Shown piece after piece: positions 44,887 to 53,136 of a stretch of 64,000 nt of DNA. The notes beneath the pieces are model-generated. The model was not told the DNA's origin. It searched no databases and was given only the letters and a program-made list of their open reading frames with translations. Each line of letters begins with the position of its first letter. Position 1 is the stretch's first letter. Both the position numbers and the translations under genes were made by a program. Source of the stretch: Paraflavitalea sp966211765 (GTDB taxonomy: Bacteria > Bacteroidota > Bacteroidia > Chitinophagales > Chitinophagaceae). The stretch covers positions 352,158 through 416,157 of the forward strand of contig CBIHOV010000002.1 of the NCBI GenBank assembly GCA_966211765.1, written 5' to 3'.

Positions 44887-46875
44887 TCATGCTACATACA
44901 ACAATGGATCGGTTTTGAATTCAATATGGATAGAAGTACCCCGCGGAGAGGAATCGATATCTACCTTCCCCTGGAAAGCTTTCATGCGTGAATGGAGACT
45001 GTTAATGCCCAGCCCGCCCACCTGTCCAATACCGGAAGGATCAAATCCTTTCCCGTTATCTTCTACTGTGATGGTGATCATGTCTTCATTGAACACCAGC
45101 TGCACCAGGGCCCGGCTCGCTTCCGCATGTCTGATCACATTGTTAATGAGTTCCTGTATGGTTCTGTAGATCATCAATTCAAAATGGTTATTAAATCGTA
45201 CGGGCGCCCCATAGGATTGAAAATCTATACCCAACTGATGGTTGTTACTGAATTTAAGGCAAAATGCCTGAACAGCTTCATGCAGGCCTTGTTCATGTAA
45301 AATGACTGGCAGGAGATTATGCGCCGTTTCCCGGATCTCCGAGGTAGCATCCTTTAGCAGGGTGAGTGATTCCCGGTAGGCAGGAATAGCCGGCAACTGT
45401 ACCACCTGGAGCCCCAGGGAGTCCATATTTAGCCTGGCTGCCGAAAGGATACTTCCTACCCCATCATGCAGGTTGCGGGCAATACGGGTGCGCTCCCGCT
45501 CTTCTCCTTCCATCATAGCCTTCACTGCCAGCAACTCATGTTCTTTGCGTATCATTAGCCATTGAAGTTTTTGCTTCTGCCGGAACCCCAGCCATATCAA
45601 CACGCCAATGATCAGCAGGGTGATCATCGAAATAATGGAAAACACAATGAACATGTCTTTCTTCTTCAGGGCTGATTTTTGATGCTCAATTGCCAGTTGC
45701 TTATCTGATAATTCTTTATCTTTTTGAAGGGTACGATACTTTGTTTCCAGGTCATTGACCCTGGTAGCCATTTTTTCATTGGCAAGACTATCATTGTACA
45801 GCACAAACTTTTTGAAAGCAGCCATGCTTTCTTCATGCATACCCAGGCCAGAATAAACCTGCAGCAGTTTGCCATATGCTTTGAACAGTCCTTCCTTACT
45901 GCCAATCCGTTCAGCGATCTCAACACTTTTAAGGAGGTATTCTTTTGCCCTGGGGTAATTTTTTGTATTCTCATAGATCTTTGAATAGCACAAATACACC
46001 TGCAACAAGTAATAAGGCGTACCAGCCTTGAGCGCCAGCCTTTCTGCCTCCCGCAGGTACCTGGCAGCCGAATCATATTGTTTATAATCGATGTAGGTAT
46101 CGGCAATATTTGACCTGATCATAAATGGCAGCACCTGGTCATTTGTCAGATCAGCCAGTTTCAGCGCCTCCTGCGCCAGTTGCAATGACTTTCTGGTGCT
46201 GTCCATCGAACTGTAGGTAACACTTAAATTGGTCAAGCTACGGGTAAGGGTGAGGGTATCTTTATTCTGCCGGGCGATACTTTCTGCTTTCTTTAGGTAA
46301 TACAGGCTTTTTTGAGGCTGGCCCATCTCCTGGAAAGTATTGCCAATCCCGTCATTTACCTGCGCCATCAGATGATGGGCCCCGGCTTTTTCAAAAGCAT
46401 CAACAGCTTTGAGGTACCACACAATCGCCTCATCATATTTATCCTGGAAATAATACAGGTTACCCGTATTATTGAACACCTTACCCAGTTCGAGATAATT
46501 CCCCAAAGCTGAAAAATGGATAGCTGCCCGATCGTACCAGGATCTGGAAGTTGAGAACTCAGCTTTATCTGCATACACAATACCAATAAGGGTCGCACTC
46601 TTACCTTTGCCGTACCGATCGTTCTTTGCGTCGCTTAGTTTGGCCGCCCGCCACAAAACAACCAATGCAGTATCATTATTATAGTCCATCAGATCACTTC
46701 CGTATTTCAGCAGCTGCCTGATGAGGGTTGTATCTTCTTTGGCGCCATTGATCAGCGGACTGTATCGTTCATGGACAGCCTGCAAGGATTGGGAATAGCC
46801 GGTAACATACAGCAAGAGGCACAGGAATGCCAGGTACCATTTTCTGCAGGAAAAGTTTGCCGGTGGTCTTATCAT
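44887..46875 (-). CDS. Sensor histidine kinase with TPR sensor domain
   Basis: 662 residues. Signal peptide ending GYSQ (residue 29); TPR repeats over about 75-385 (AKLSDAKNDRYGKGKSATLIGIVYADKAEF, GNYLELGKVFNNTGNLYYFQDKYDEAIVWYLKA, and so on); transmembrane helix about 406-428; coiled-coil linker; HisKA_3 with phospho-His470 in ARNLHDGVG; HATPase about 565-662 with LINNVIRHA and EDNGKGFDP. These TPR kinases are common in this phylum; partners are usually LuxR-type response regulators, but no response regulator is adjacent, so it is an orphan here. The next gene upstream (47217) is divergent. Confidence 0.92.
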   Translation of the reverse strand: MIRPPANFSCRKWYLAFLCLLLYVTGYSQSLQAVHERYSPLINGAKEDTTLIRQLLKYGSDLMDYNNDTALVVLWRAAKLSDAKNDRYGKGKSATLIGIVYADKAEFSTSRSWYDRAAIHFSALGNYLELGKVFNNTGNLYYFQDKYDEAIVWYLKAVDAFEKAGAHHLMAQVNDGIGNTFQEMGQPQKSLYYLKKAESIARQNKDTLTLTRSLTNLSVTYSSMDSTRKSLQLAQEALKLADLTNDQVLPFMIRSNIADTYIDYKQYDSAARYLREAERLALKAGTPYYLLQVYLCYSKIYENTKNYPRAKEYLLKSVEIAERIGSKEGLFKAYGKLLQVYSGLGMHEESMAAFKKFVLYNDSLANEKMATRVNDLETKYRTLQKDKELSDKQLAIEHQKSALKKKDMFIVFSIISMITLLIIGVLIWLGFRQKQKLQWLMIRKEHELLAVKAMMEGEERERTRIARNLHDGVGSILSAARLNMDSLGLQVVQLPAIPAYRESLTLLKDATSEIRETAHNLLPVILHEQGLHEAVQAFCLKFSNNHQLGIDFQSYGAPVRFNNHFELMIYRTIQELINNVIRHAEASRALVQLVFNEDMITITVEDNGKGFDPSGIGQVGGLGINSLHSRMKAFQGKVDIDSSPRGTSIHIEFKTDPLLYVA

Positions 46876-47216
46876 GGTTCGCTATACTATAAAAGCCCTA
46901 ATTTAGGAAGGTTTTTTATCTATGTCTTTTCAGCAGACAGTATTCAGTAGGCATCCTGGGTCTGTTCAGCTTCCTTTTATACCAACCTATTCACTCCATA
47001 TAGCAATTCATACATGATCCCCATTGACCCCAGTAACCTCGCTTAGATTAGGGTCAATAAGACACTACCTATAATACCCTGGTTATCATTCTCCATAAGA
47101 CAATTGTACCTTCCAATCTTACCACATTTCGGCAGGCACTATAAAATTGATTTTGAAAAATGGTCCATTTGCTACCATCTTCGCATAAATGATATTTCCA
47201 CCCCAAATCGCTTCTC
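46876..47216. other. Divergent intergenic region between TPR kinase and sigma factor
   Basis: 341 bases with no gene. It holds an inverted repeat, ATTGACCC (47023-47030) and GGGTCAAT (47051-47058), 20 bases apart, that might bind a regulator, and no convincing TAnnTTTG box. Confidence 0.4.
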
Positions 47217-47831
47217 TTGATCCAGCATAACACCCAGGCCACCTTGCCGGATGACGAAAAATTATTATTCAACCTGATAAGCACAGGCGATGAGCGGGCT
47301 TTTGAGTCCTTGTTTAATCTATACTTATCCAGACTCTATCCCTTTATCATAAAATTTACCCGGTCAGAGCAGGCTGCACAGGAAATCATCCAGGAAACCT
47401 TTATAAGGGTGTGGCTCAACAGAGACAAACTGGCTGAAATAGAAAATCCAGGCGGCTGGTTATTTAAAGTAGCGTCCAATGAATGCTATACCTATGCCCG
47501 CAAAATGGTATTGAATAATAAATTCTCTCAGCCCATTTCTGAAGATCTTGACCCAGCAAATTCGACCCACGAATGGATGGACCTTAGAGAATTGAACCAG
47601 CTGATCGTTGAAGCGGTGGATCAATTACCGGCCCAACGGAAAAAGATCTACCAGATGAGCCGCGACCAGGGGAAAACAATTCCTGAAATTGCTGCTGCCC
47701 TTCAGTTGTCTCCAAACACCGTCAAGAATGCCCTGGTTACCTCGCTCAAATCCATACGGGAATACCTTGGCCAGGCCGGAGTGACCCTCACTACCCTGCT
47801 CTTCCTTTTTGGGGAAAATAAAAATTTTTAA
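47217..47831 (+). CDS. RNA polymerase sigma factor, ECF/FecI-like
   Basis: 204 residues. No ATG or GTG exists between the upstream stop (47190) and the conserved domain, so the start is TTG, either 47217 or 47244. Sigma-2 (about 28-92: AFESLFNLYLSRLYPFIIKFTRSEQAAQEIIQETFIRVWLNRDKL) and sigma-4 (about 135-185: LPAQRKKIYQMSRDQGKTIPEIAAALQLSPNTVKNAL) are complete. It directs transcription of the following genes, with the adjacent FecR protein as its anti-sigma. The end has a hydrophobic tail (GVTLTTLLFLFGENKNF), which is unusual and may reflect membrane association (inference). Confidence 0.9.
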   Translation: MIQHNTQATLPDDEKLLFNLISTGDERAFESLFNLYLSRLYPFIIKFTRSEQAAQEIIQETFIRVWLNRDKLAEIENPGGWLFKVASNECYTYARKMVLNNKFSQPISEDLDPANSTHEWMDLRELNQLIVEAVDQLPAQRKKIYQMSRDQGKTIPEIAAALQLSPNTVKNALVTSLKSIREYLGQAGVTLTTLLFLFGENKNF

Positions 47832-47903
47832 CGTCAATAGTCCTAATTAGCCGCTCAGGCTTCTTATTAGTAGAAAGGGCAGCGCTGCCTAAATCAAGCA
47901 TCA

Positions 47904-49070
47904 ATGGAACAACAACGCTTAACTTATTTACTGAAACAATACCTGGCCCGGGAGACAAGCTCCGCGGAACAGGAGGAACTTTCAGCACTCCTGAAGGCAG
48001 ATACCGGGCAGGAGTTTTTCTCCGCCGGGCTGGCCACCCTGATGCAGGAGGAAGCACCCGCCTACCCCGCTAATGCGGGCCTGTGGCAAAAAATGGTACA
48101 GGATATTGTAAATATTGACAGATCGGCTGTACAACCAGCAGTCATCACAAAAGGGAAAATTTTCCGGTTGTCTCAGTGGGCAACAGCAGCGGCCATCCTG
48201 TTGTTGGTGAGCACCTCTATTTACTTTTTTATCAATCGCAGTCAGTTGCGGAACAACAACCTTCCTGCACTTGCCATAGCGCCTGTAAACAAGAATGTAC
48301 TCAGCTTCCCCGATGGATCACAGGTATTGCTGGATGAAGTAAAGAACGGCCCTATTAGTTCGCAGGGAAATATTACCATCACGAAACGAGATCATCAGCT
48401 CATTTACACGACCTCCACTCCCAATGACGCGGTTGCTTACCATGTGATCTCCACGGCCCGCAGTAGTGATTACGAACTAGTGCTCACCGATGGCAGTCAT
48501 GTATGGCTCAATGCAGCTTCTTCCTTTCGCTTTCCCACTTCCTTTTCCGGAAAGGAACGGATCGTTGAACTGGTTGGCGAGGCCTGGTTTGATGTGCAAC
48601 ATGCGGATAAGATCCCCTTCCGTATTCATTCCGGTAGGTTCACCACATCCGTATTGGGAACGGCCTTTGATATCAAGGCTTACCCTGATCAGAAGAACAT
48701 GACCGTTTCTGTACAACGCGGCAAGGTAAAAGTACAGGCAGGCAGCAATACACTGGCCACCCTGGAAAAGGGAGAACAGGTAAGGATCGTGGCCGATACG
48801 ATCATCCACAAGCAAGCCATTGATACGGCTGCCGTCAGCAGCTGGAAGCATGGTGAACTGATTTATGATGATGAAACACTGGAAAACATTGTGGCTGATC
48901 TTCAAAGAGTGTACAAGGATAGCATCGTAATAAAAAACAAGGCGCTCAAAAATGCACCGCTCAGGGTTGTCTTTAAGAAAGCAGACGGCATAGAAAAAAT
49001 ACTTGAAATGCTCTGCATTGTGATCGATTGCCACCTCACGAAAAACAAGAATATTTACATCATAGAATAA
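47904..49070 (+). CDS. FecR-family anti-sigma factor
   Basis: 388 residues. N-terminal cytosolic anti-sigma region (1-85, with a CLEE-like helical start), a transmembrane helix about 91-110 (WATAAAILLLVSTSIYFFI), periplasmic FecR domain (about 185-285: YELVLTDGSHVWLNAASSFRFPTSFSGKERIVELVGEAWFDVQ, PFRIHSGRFTTSVLGTAFDIKAY) and a C-terminal DUF4974-like domain (about 315-388: ELIYDDETLENIVADLQRVYKDSIVIKN). It relays the occupied state of the TonB receptor to the sigma factor. It lies 72 bases after the sigma gene and 21 before the receptor. Confidence 0.92.
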   Translation: MEQQRLTYLLKQYLARETSSAEQEELSALLKADTGQEFFSAGLATLMQEEAPAYPANAGLWQKMVQDIVNIDRSAVQPAVITKGKIFRLSQWATAAAILLLVSTSIYFFINRSQLRNNNLPALAIAPVNKNVLSFPDGSQVLLDEVKNGPISSQGNITITKRDHQLIYTTSTPNDAVAYHVISTARSSDYELVLTDGSHVWLNAASSFRFPTSFSGKERIVELVGEAWFDVQHADKIPFRIHSGRFTTSVLGTAFDIKAYPDQKNMTVSVQRGKVKVQAGSNTLATLEKGEQVRIVADTIIHKQAIDTAAVSSWKHGELIYDDETLENIVADLQRVYKDSIVIKNKALKNAPLRVVFKKADGIEKILEMLCIVIDCHLTKNKNIYIIE

Positions 49071-49091
49071 ACCAACCCAGGTAAACACCTT

Positions 49092-51716
49092 ATGAAACAG
49101 ATTGTAATAGTACTGTTACTGGTAGCCTGTGCCCAATTGTCAACGAAATATAGCCAGGCCCAGGACATCAACAAAGTGATCATTAGCTTAGAACTGAAAA
49201 ATGCTACCCTCAAGGAAGCATTTGCTGCCATAGAAAAACTGACAACCTTTAAGTTCAGTTATAAGACCACCGATATCAGCAGCATTCAGCACATCCATTA
49301 CCAGCAAAAAAATGTATCGGTGAAGAAGGTACTGGATGACCTGTTATCGACTTCCTCCTTACAGTACGAAGTGATCAGGAACAATATCCTGGTGAAAAAA
49401 AATAATCGTCAGTCGGCCAGGGCAGTCACTGTATACGGATTTGTAACGGCTGCACAGTCAGGCGAAGCCCTCATCGGCGCTACCATCAGCTTGTCGGGCG
49501 ACCAGGCATTTACCACTACTACCAATGCCTATGGCTTTTATTCATTGACCATTCCCACCGGGGAATATGTACTCAACTGCTCCTATGTGGGGTTCCAGGA
49601 GTTGGATGAGGTCCTGGCTATCGAACAAGGGTACCGGAACAATATTGGATTAAGCGCTAAAGTGGCTGATACCCTTCAATCGGTCATGATCACTTCAGCT
49701 GGTAAGAAAAGCATCGTTCGCAATGTAGTGACCGGCAATCACCGGTTAAGCATTACAGATATCAAAAAGATGGCAATGGGAGGTGGAGAGCCGGATGTAC
49801 TGAAGAGCCTCCAATTCCTGCCAGGGATACAGGCTTCGGCAGAAGGCACTACCAACCTGTCGGTACGCGGCGGATCGTATGACCAGAACCTGATCCTGCT
49901 GGACGAGGCGCCGGTATACAATCCCACGCACACCATGGGCTTCTTCTCTGCCTTCAATACCGATGCGCTGAAAGATGTGGCGATCTACAAAGGGGTATTC
50001 CCGGCACAATACGGTGGCCGGCTGTCATCGGTAGTGGATATCCGGATGAAAGAAGGCAACAACAAGGAATATGAAGGCTCCGGCGGAATTGGCATACTGG
50101 CCAGCCGGCTCACCTTTGAAGGACCCATTCAAAAGAACAGATCATCCTTTATGCTATCTGGCCGAATCAGTCAAGTGGGCAGCTTTCTGAACCTTGCCCA
50201 TGCCCTGAATTTTATTGACGCGGGCACGGATAAGAACAAAATAGCGTTTTATGACCTCAATGCCAAGTTCAATACAGCATTGGGTAAAAAAGACAAGCTG
50301 TATCTCTCCGCCTATACGGGGCGTGATAAGTTTTACTTTGCTCCGCTGGACAATGCCACGCGCATGAACTGGGGTAATACGACCGTAACCGCCCGGTGGA
50401 ACCATGTATTCAATGCCCATTTATTTGCCAATACCTCTGTTCTTTATAGTAATTACAACTACACTTATTACATGTTGGACGATGCCAAGAACTTTTCCTG
50501 GAAAGCCAACCTGAAAGAAGGCACTGTAAAGACGGATATTGACTGGAGCACGAATAAGAACAGCCAGTTCAAATTCGGTGCGGGCATTACCTTCCAGGAT
50601 GTGTCACCCGGCCAGGCGATCCCCAATGCGGCGTACCCGCATGCAAAAGCAACATCCCTCGAGAACCGCCGGTCGGCCCAGCTGTTTGCTTATATCCATC
50701 ACGAACAAAAAATAAGCAGCCGGATAAGCGTTGCCTATGGCATCCGGGCTACCGGTTTCGCCGCCCTGGGCGATAGAGTGGTTTACCGCTACAATGCCGA
50801 TACCAGTGCAGTTATTGACAGCACTTCCTATGGTAGGGGAAAGATCGTGCAATCGTACTTCGCAGCAGAGCCAAAGGCCACAGCCCGTATCTTACTCAAC
50901 CAGGCTACGTCTCTGAAAATTGCCTATGGACGCAATTACCAGTTCCAACACCTGCTCAGCAATTCTTCTGTAGGCCTGCCTACTGATATGTGGATGCCTT
51001 CGGACCCTTATTTCAAGCCCCAATACTCGGATCATTATTCGGCTGGAGTGTACAAAACCTTTCGGGGCAATATGTACGAAGCAAGCCTCGAAGGTTACTA
51101 CCGGCAATCTCATCATATTATTGATTTCAAAGACAATGCAGAACTATTCCTGAACGACAAAATCGAAACACAGGTATTGCCGGGAGAGGCCCGGGGATAT
51201 GGTATAGAATTGCTGGTGAAAAAGAACAAGGGACCATGGACGGGATGGGTGAGTTATACCTGGTCAAAAGCTTCCCGCCGGATCGCTGGCATCAATGACA
51301 ATGAATGGTATCCCGCTACCTATGATCGCCGGCACAACTTCTCGGTGGTGTACAATTGGACCATAACTGACAGGTTGAGTGTTTCCGGCATATGGGTCTA
51401 TCGCAGCGGCGGGCATATTACCTTTCCCCTGGGCACCTATGCTTTTTATGGCAACCGCTATATGTATTACAGTAGCCGGAACGGATACACCTTGCCGGCC
51501 TATCACCGGCTCGACCTCAGCATGACCTGGAAGGAAAAGATCAAAAAGAAAAGGAAATGGCAGGGTGAATGGGTGCTTAGTATTTACAACGCCTATAGCC
51601 GGCACAATGTATTTGCGCTCTATGTGAAGCAGGATATCCGGAGCTACAATTTCAGTACCACCAAAGTTTATCTGGGCGGCATATTGCCCACCGTTACCTA
51701 CAATTTTAATTTCTAA
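49092..51716 (+). CDS. TonB-dependent outer-membrane receptor with STN domain
   Basis: 874 residues. Signal peptide to about 23; STN domain (about 30-105), which signals to FecR; CarboxypepD_reg-like domain (about 112-190: YGFVTAAQSGEALIGATISL, YGFYSLTIPTGEY); plug (about 205-330: PDVLKSLQFLPGIQASAEGTTNLSVRGGSYDQNLILLDEAPVYNPTH); barrel (about 330-874, ending in TVTYNFNF with a terminal Phe). The STN domain and the upstream sigma/anti-sigma pair indicate transenvelope signalling. Substrate unknown; the paired DUF4249 gene downstream is a usual partner. No SusD gene is present, so it is not a classical Sus-type pair. Confidence 0.93.
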   Translation: MKQIVIVLLLVACAQLSTKYSQAQDINKVIISLELKNATLKEAFAAIEKLTTFKFSYKTTDISSIQHIHYQQKNVSVKKVLDDLLSTSSLQYEVIRNNILVKKNNRQSARAVTVYGFVTAAQSGEALIGATISLSGDQAFTTTTNAYGFYSLTIPTGEYVLNCSYVGFQELDEVLAIEQGYRNNIGLSAKVADTLQSVMITSAGKKSIVRNVVTGNHRLSITDIKKMAMGGGEPDVLKSLQFLPGIQASAEGTTNLSVRGGSYDQNLILLDEAPVYNPTHTMGFFSAFNTDALKDVAIYKGVFPAQYGGRLSSVVDIRMKEGNNKEYEGSGGIGILASRLTFEGPIQKNRSSFMLSGRISQVGSFLNLAHALNFIDAGTDKNKIAFYDLNAKFNTALGKKDKLYLSAYTGRDKFYFAPLDNATRMNWGNTTVTARWNHVFNAHLFANTSVLYSNYNYTYYMLDDAKNFSWKANLKEGTVKTDIDWSTNKNSQFKFGAGITFQDVSPGQAIPNAAYPHAKATSLENRRSAQLFAYIHHEQKISSRISVAYGIRATGFAALGDRVVYRYNADTSAVIDSTSYGRGKIVQSYFAAEPKATARILLNQATSLKIAYGRNYQFQHLLSNSSVGLPTDMWMPSDPYFKPQYSDHYSAGVYKTFRGNMYEASLEGYYRQSHHIIDFKDNAELFLNDKIETQVLPGEARGYGIELLVKKNKGPWTGWVSYTWSKASRRIAGINDNEWYPATYDRRHNFSVVYNWTITDRLSVSGIWVYRSGGHITFPLGTYAFYGNRYMYYSSRNGYTLPAYHRLDLSMTWKEKIKKKRKWQGEWVLSIYNAYSRHNVFALYVKQDIRSYNFSTTKVYLGGILPTVTYNFNF

Positions 51717-51719
51717 AAG

Positions 51720-52769
51720 ATGACCATGCGTTTCCCATACTTTATAACTGCCATTGCTTTTATCATGATCATGGCAGGATGTACCAAAGATTTTGATCCC
51801 GGCGCGCAACCTTACAGCAGACGGAAGATCACCATTGAAGGCAGTATCAGCACTATGCGCGGGCCTTATCATGTACGCATTACCAGATCAGGCGGTTTAG
51901 TGAGCATACCCGATCCTGGTTATGGACCCGACAAGGCCGAACCTATAAAAACAGCACTGGTGATCATCACAGATGACGACGGCACGAAGGATACCCTTAT
52001 ACCCGCGCCTAAATCCATTGAGCGCTATAAATACATTTATTATAACAATGGACGTATTGATTCCTTTCTCACCACTACACAGGATCTGTTCAAGAGCTCC
52101 GATAACGGATTTTATCAGACCACCAGGATCAAAGGCCAGCCGGGGCATACTTACCAGCTCAGGGTGGAGTACGGTGATATGGTATTCCAGTCCTCGGCCT
52201 ATATGCCTCCCGTGCCTGAAATAGAGCATCTTGAATACAGGGATACCACCGTTCAGCCCTACCCCAATTCAGGCGAGATGACCTATGCATTCTTTAAGGA
52301 TCCCCCCGGCGAAAAAAATTATTACCTGCTATCAAAGCATTTGCCAACGATTCATTCGTTTGATCATAATAATAGCGGTAGTATCAAATCGTTTTACCCC
52401 TATGACAATTTTTTAGATTCGGGGATATTCAACAATGCCGCAGGGAACCTCCTTCAGTTTTATACGATTGATGACAAGATGCTATCGGCCGATCTGAACA
52501 TAGTACCCGTACGCGTCAGGACTATCAACCGGGGTGAGACCAATTTATTTTATCCTTACGGGATACCACAACCTTATCCTGTCCAGATCAGGTTACATGC
52601 TCTGACGAAAGAATTTTATGACTACCTCAATATTTTGGCCAAACAACAGGAAGACGATGGCAATATTTATAAACCGGTACCCAGCTCAGCACCCGGCAAT
52701 ATAAGCGGTGGCGCCCTGGGATTCTTTTTCGCCACAGCAGTGTCGCACAAGTTGATCTATCCCAGGTAA
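51720..52769 (+). CDS. DUF4249 lipoprotein, partner of the TonB receptor
   Basis: 349 residues. Lipoprotein signal MTMRFPYFITAIAFIMIMAGC with Cys21. The mature protein starts TKDFDPGAQPYSRRKITIEGSISTMRGPYHVRITRSGG, the typical DUF4249 opening, with later Ig-like strands (FQSSAYMPPVPEIEHLEY, NYYLLSKHLPTIHSF, LHALTKEFYDYLNILAKQQ). The family commonly sits behind FecIR-controlled receptors, presumably as a surface accessory lipoprotein. Its ATG begins 3 bases after the receptor stop. A terminator ends the operon. Confidence 0.88.
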   Translation: MTMRFPYFITAIAFIMIMAGCTKDFDPGAQPYSRRKITIEGSISTMRGPYHVRITRSGGLVSIPDPGYGPDKAEPIKTALVIITDDDGTKDTLIPAPKSIERYKYIYYNNGRIDSFLTTTQDLFKSSDNGFYQTTRIKGQPGHTYQLRVEYGDMVFQSSAYMPPVPEIEHLEYRDTTVQPYPNSGEMTYAFFKDPPGEKNYYLLSKHLPTIHSFDHNNSGSIKSFYPYDNFLDSGIFNNAAGNLLQFYTIDDKMLSADLNIVPVRVRTINRGETNLFYPYGIPQPYPVQIRLHALTKEFYDYLNILAKQQEDDGNIYKPVPSSAPGNISGGALGFFFATAVSHKLIYPR

Positions 52770-52822
52770 CAGGACCAATACAGTTGGCCCGATAACCATT
52801 TCTCTTACGCTCCTTTCTATAC

Positions 52823-52849
52823 AAGCGTTCTGGTCTCAGAACGCTTTTT
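52823..52849 (+). terminator. Rho-independent terminator of the uptake operon
   Basis: AAGCGTTCT and AGAACGCTT pair around GGTCTC, followed by TTTTTC. It lies about 55 bases past the DUF4249 stop. Confidence 0.85.
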
Positions 52850-52942
52850 CTATTGATAAAAGAGGAGGTATACAAAAAAAGTTTACTATTCCTGTTCCCC
52901 CTTTCTTATTAGCGAACGTCCAATATACAACAGCACAAAGTT

Positions 52943-52958
52943 CAGGTACGTTTACCTG
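52943..52958. promoter_or_regulatory. Palindrome upstream of the Trp-rich gene
   Basis: CAGGTA and TACCTG separated by CGTT. It is one of two palindromes in the 367-base gap 52770-53136, which otherwise shows only the operon terminator, a TATTTTTC minus-7-like box near 52963 and the Shine-Dalgarno sequence of the next gene. Confidence 0.4.
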
Positions 52959-53034
52959 CTTACTATTTTTCCTGTCCGTGTCCCACATTGAACTGCGCGG
53001 TACTCCCTGCCTTCCCCGCTAAAAAATGATTGTA

Positions 53035-53052
53035 CGTGAAATGTATTTCACG
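53035..53052. promoter_or_regulatory. Perfect 8-bp palindrome, candidate operator
   Basis: CGTGAAAT-GT-ATTTCACG, 85 bases before the ATG of the Trp-rich gene. The half-sites resemble a regulator operator; no identity is claimed. Confidence 0.45.
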
Positions 53053-53121
53053 CAACAGTACTTATTACCCATTCACCTGGTAACTAATTTGTTTTCACAG
53101 TTTTTTCAAAAACTTAAATAC

Positions 53122-53128
53122 AAGGAGG
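53122..53128 (+). promoter_or_regulatory. Strong Shine-Dalgarno sequence deciding the start at 53137
   Basis: AAGGAGG, 8 bases before the ATG at 53137. Such a strong site is unusual in Bacteroidota, where most genes here show little or none, and it rules against the in-frame ATG at 53026. Confidence 0.75.
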
Positions 53129-53136
53129 ACACTACC

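Noticed and set aside
53026..53136. Upstream ATG of the Trp-rich gene
   Set aside because: The 37 extra codons overlap the CGTGAAAT palindrome and come before an AAGGAGG site that fits the ATG at 53137.
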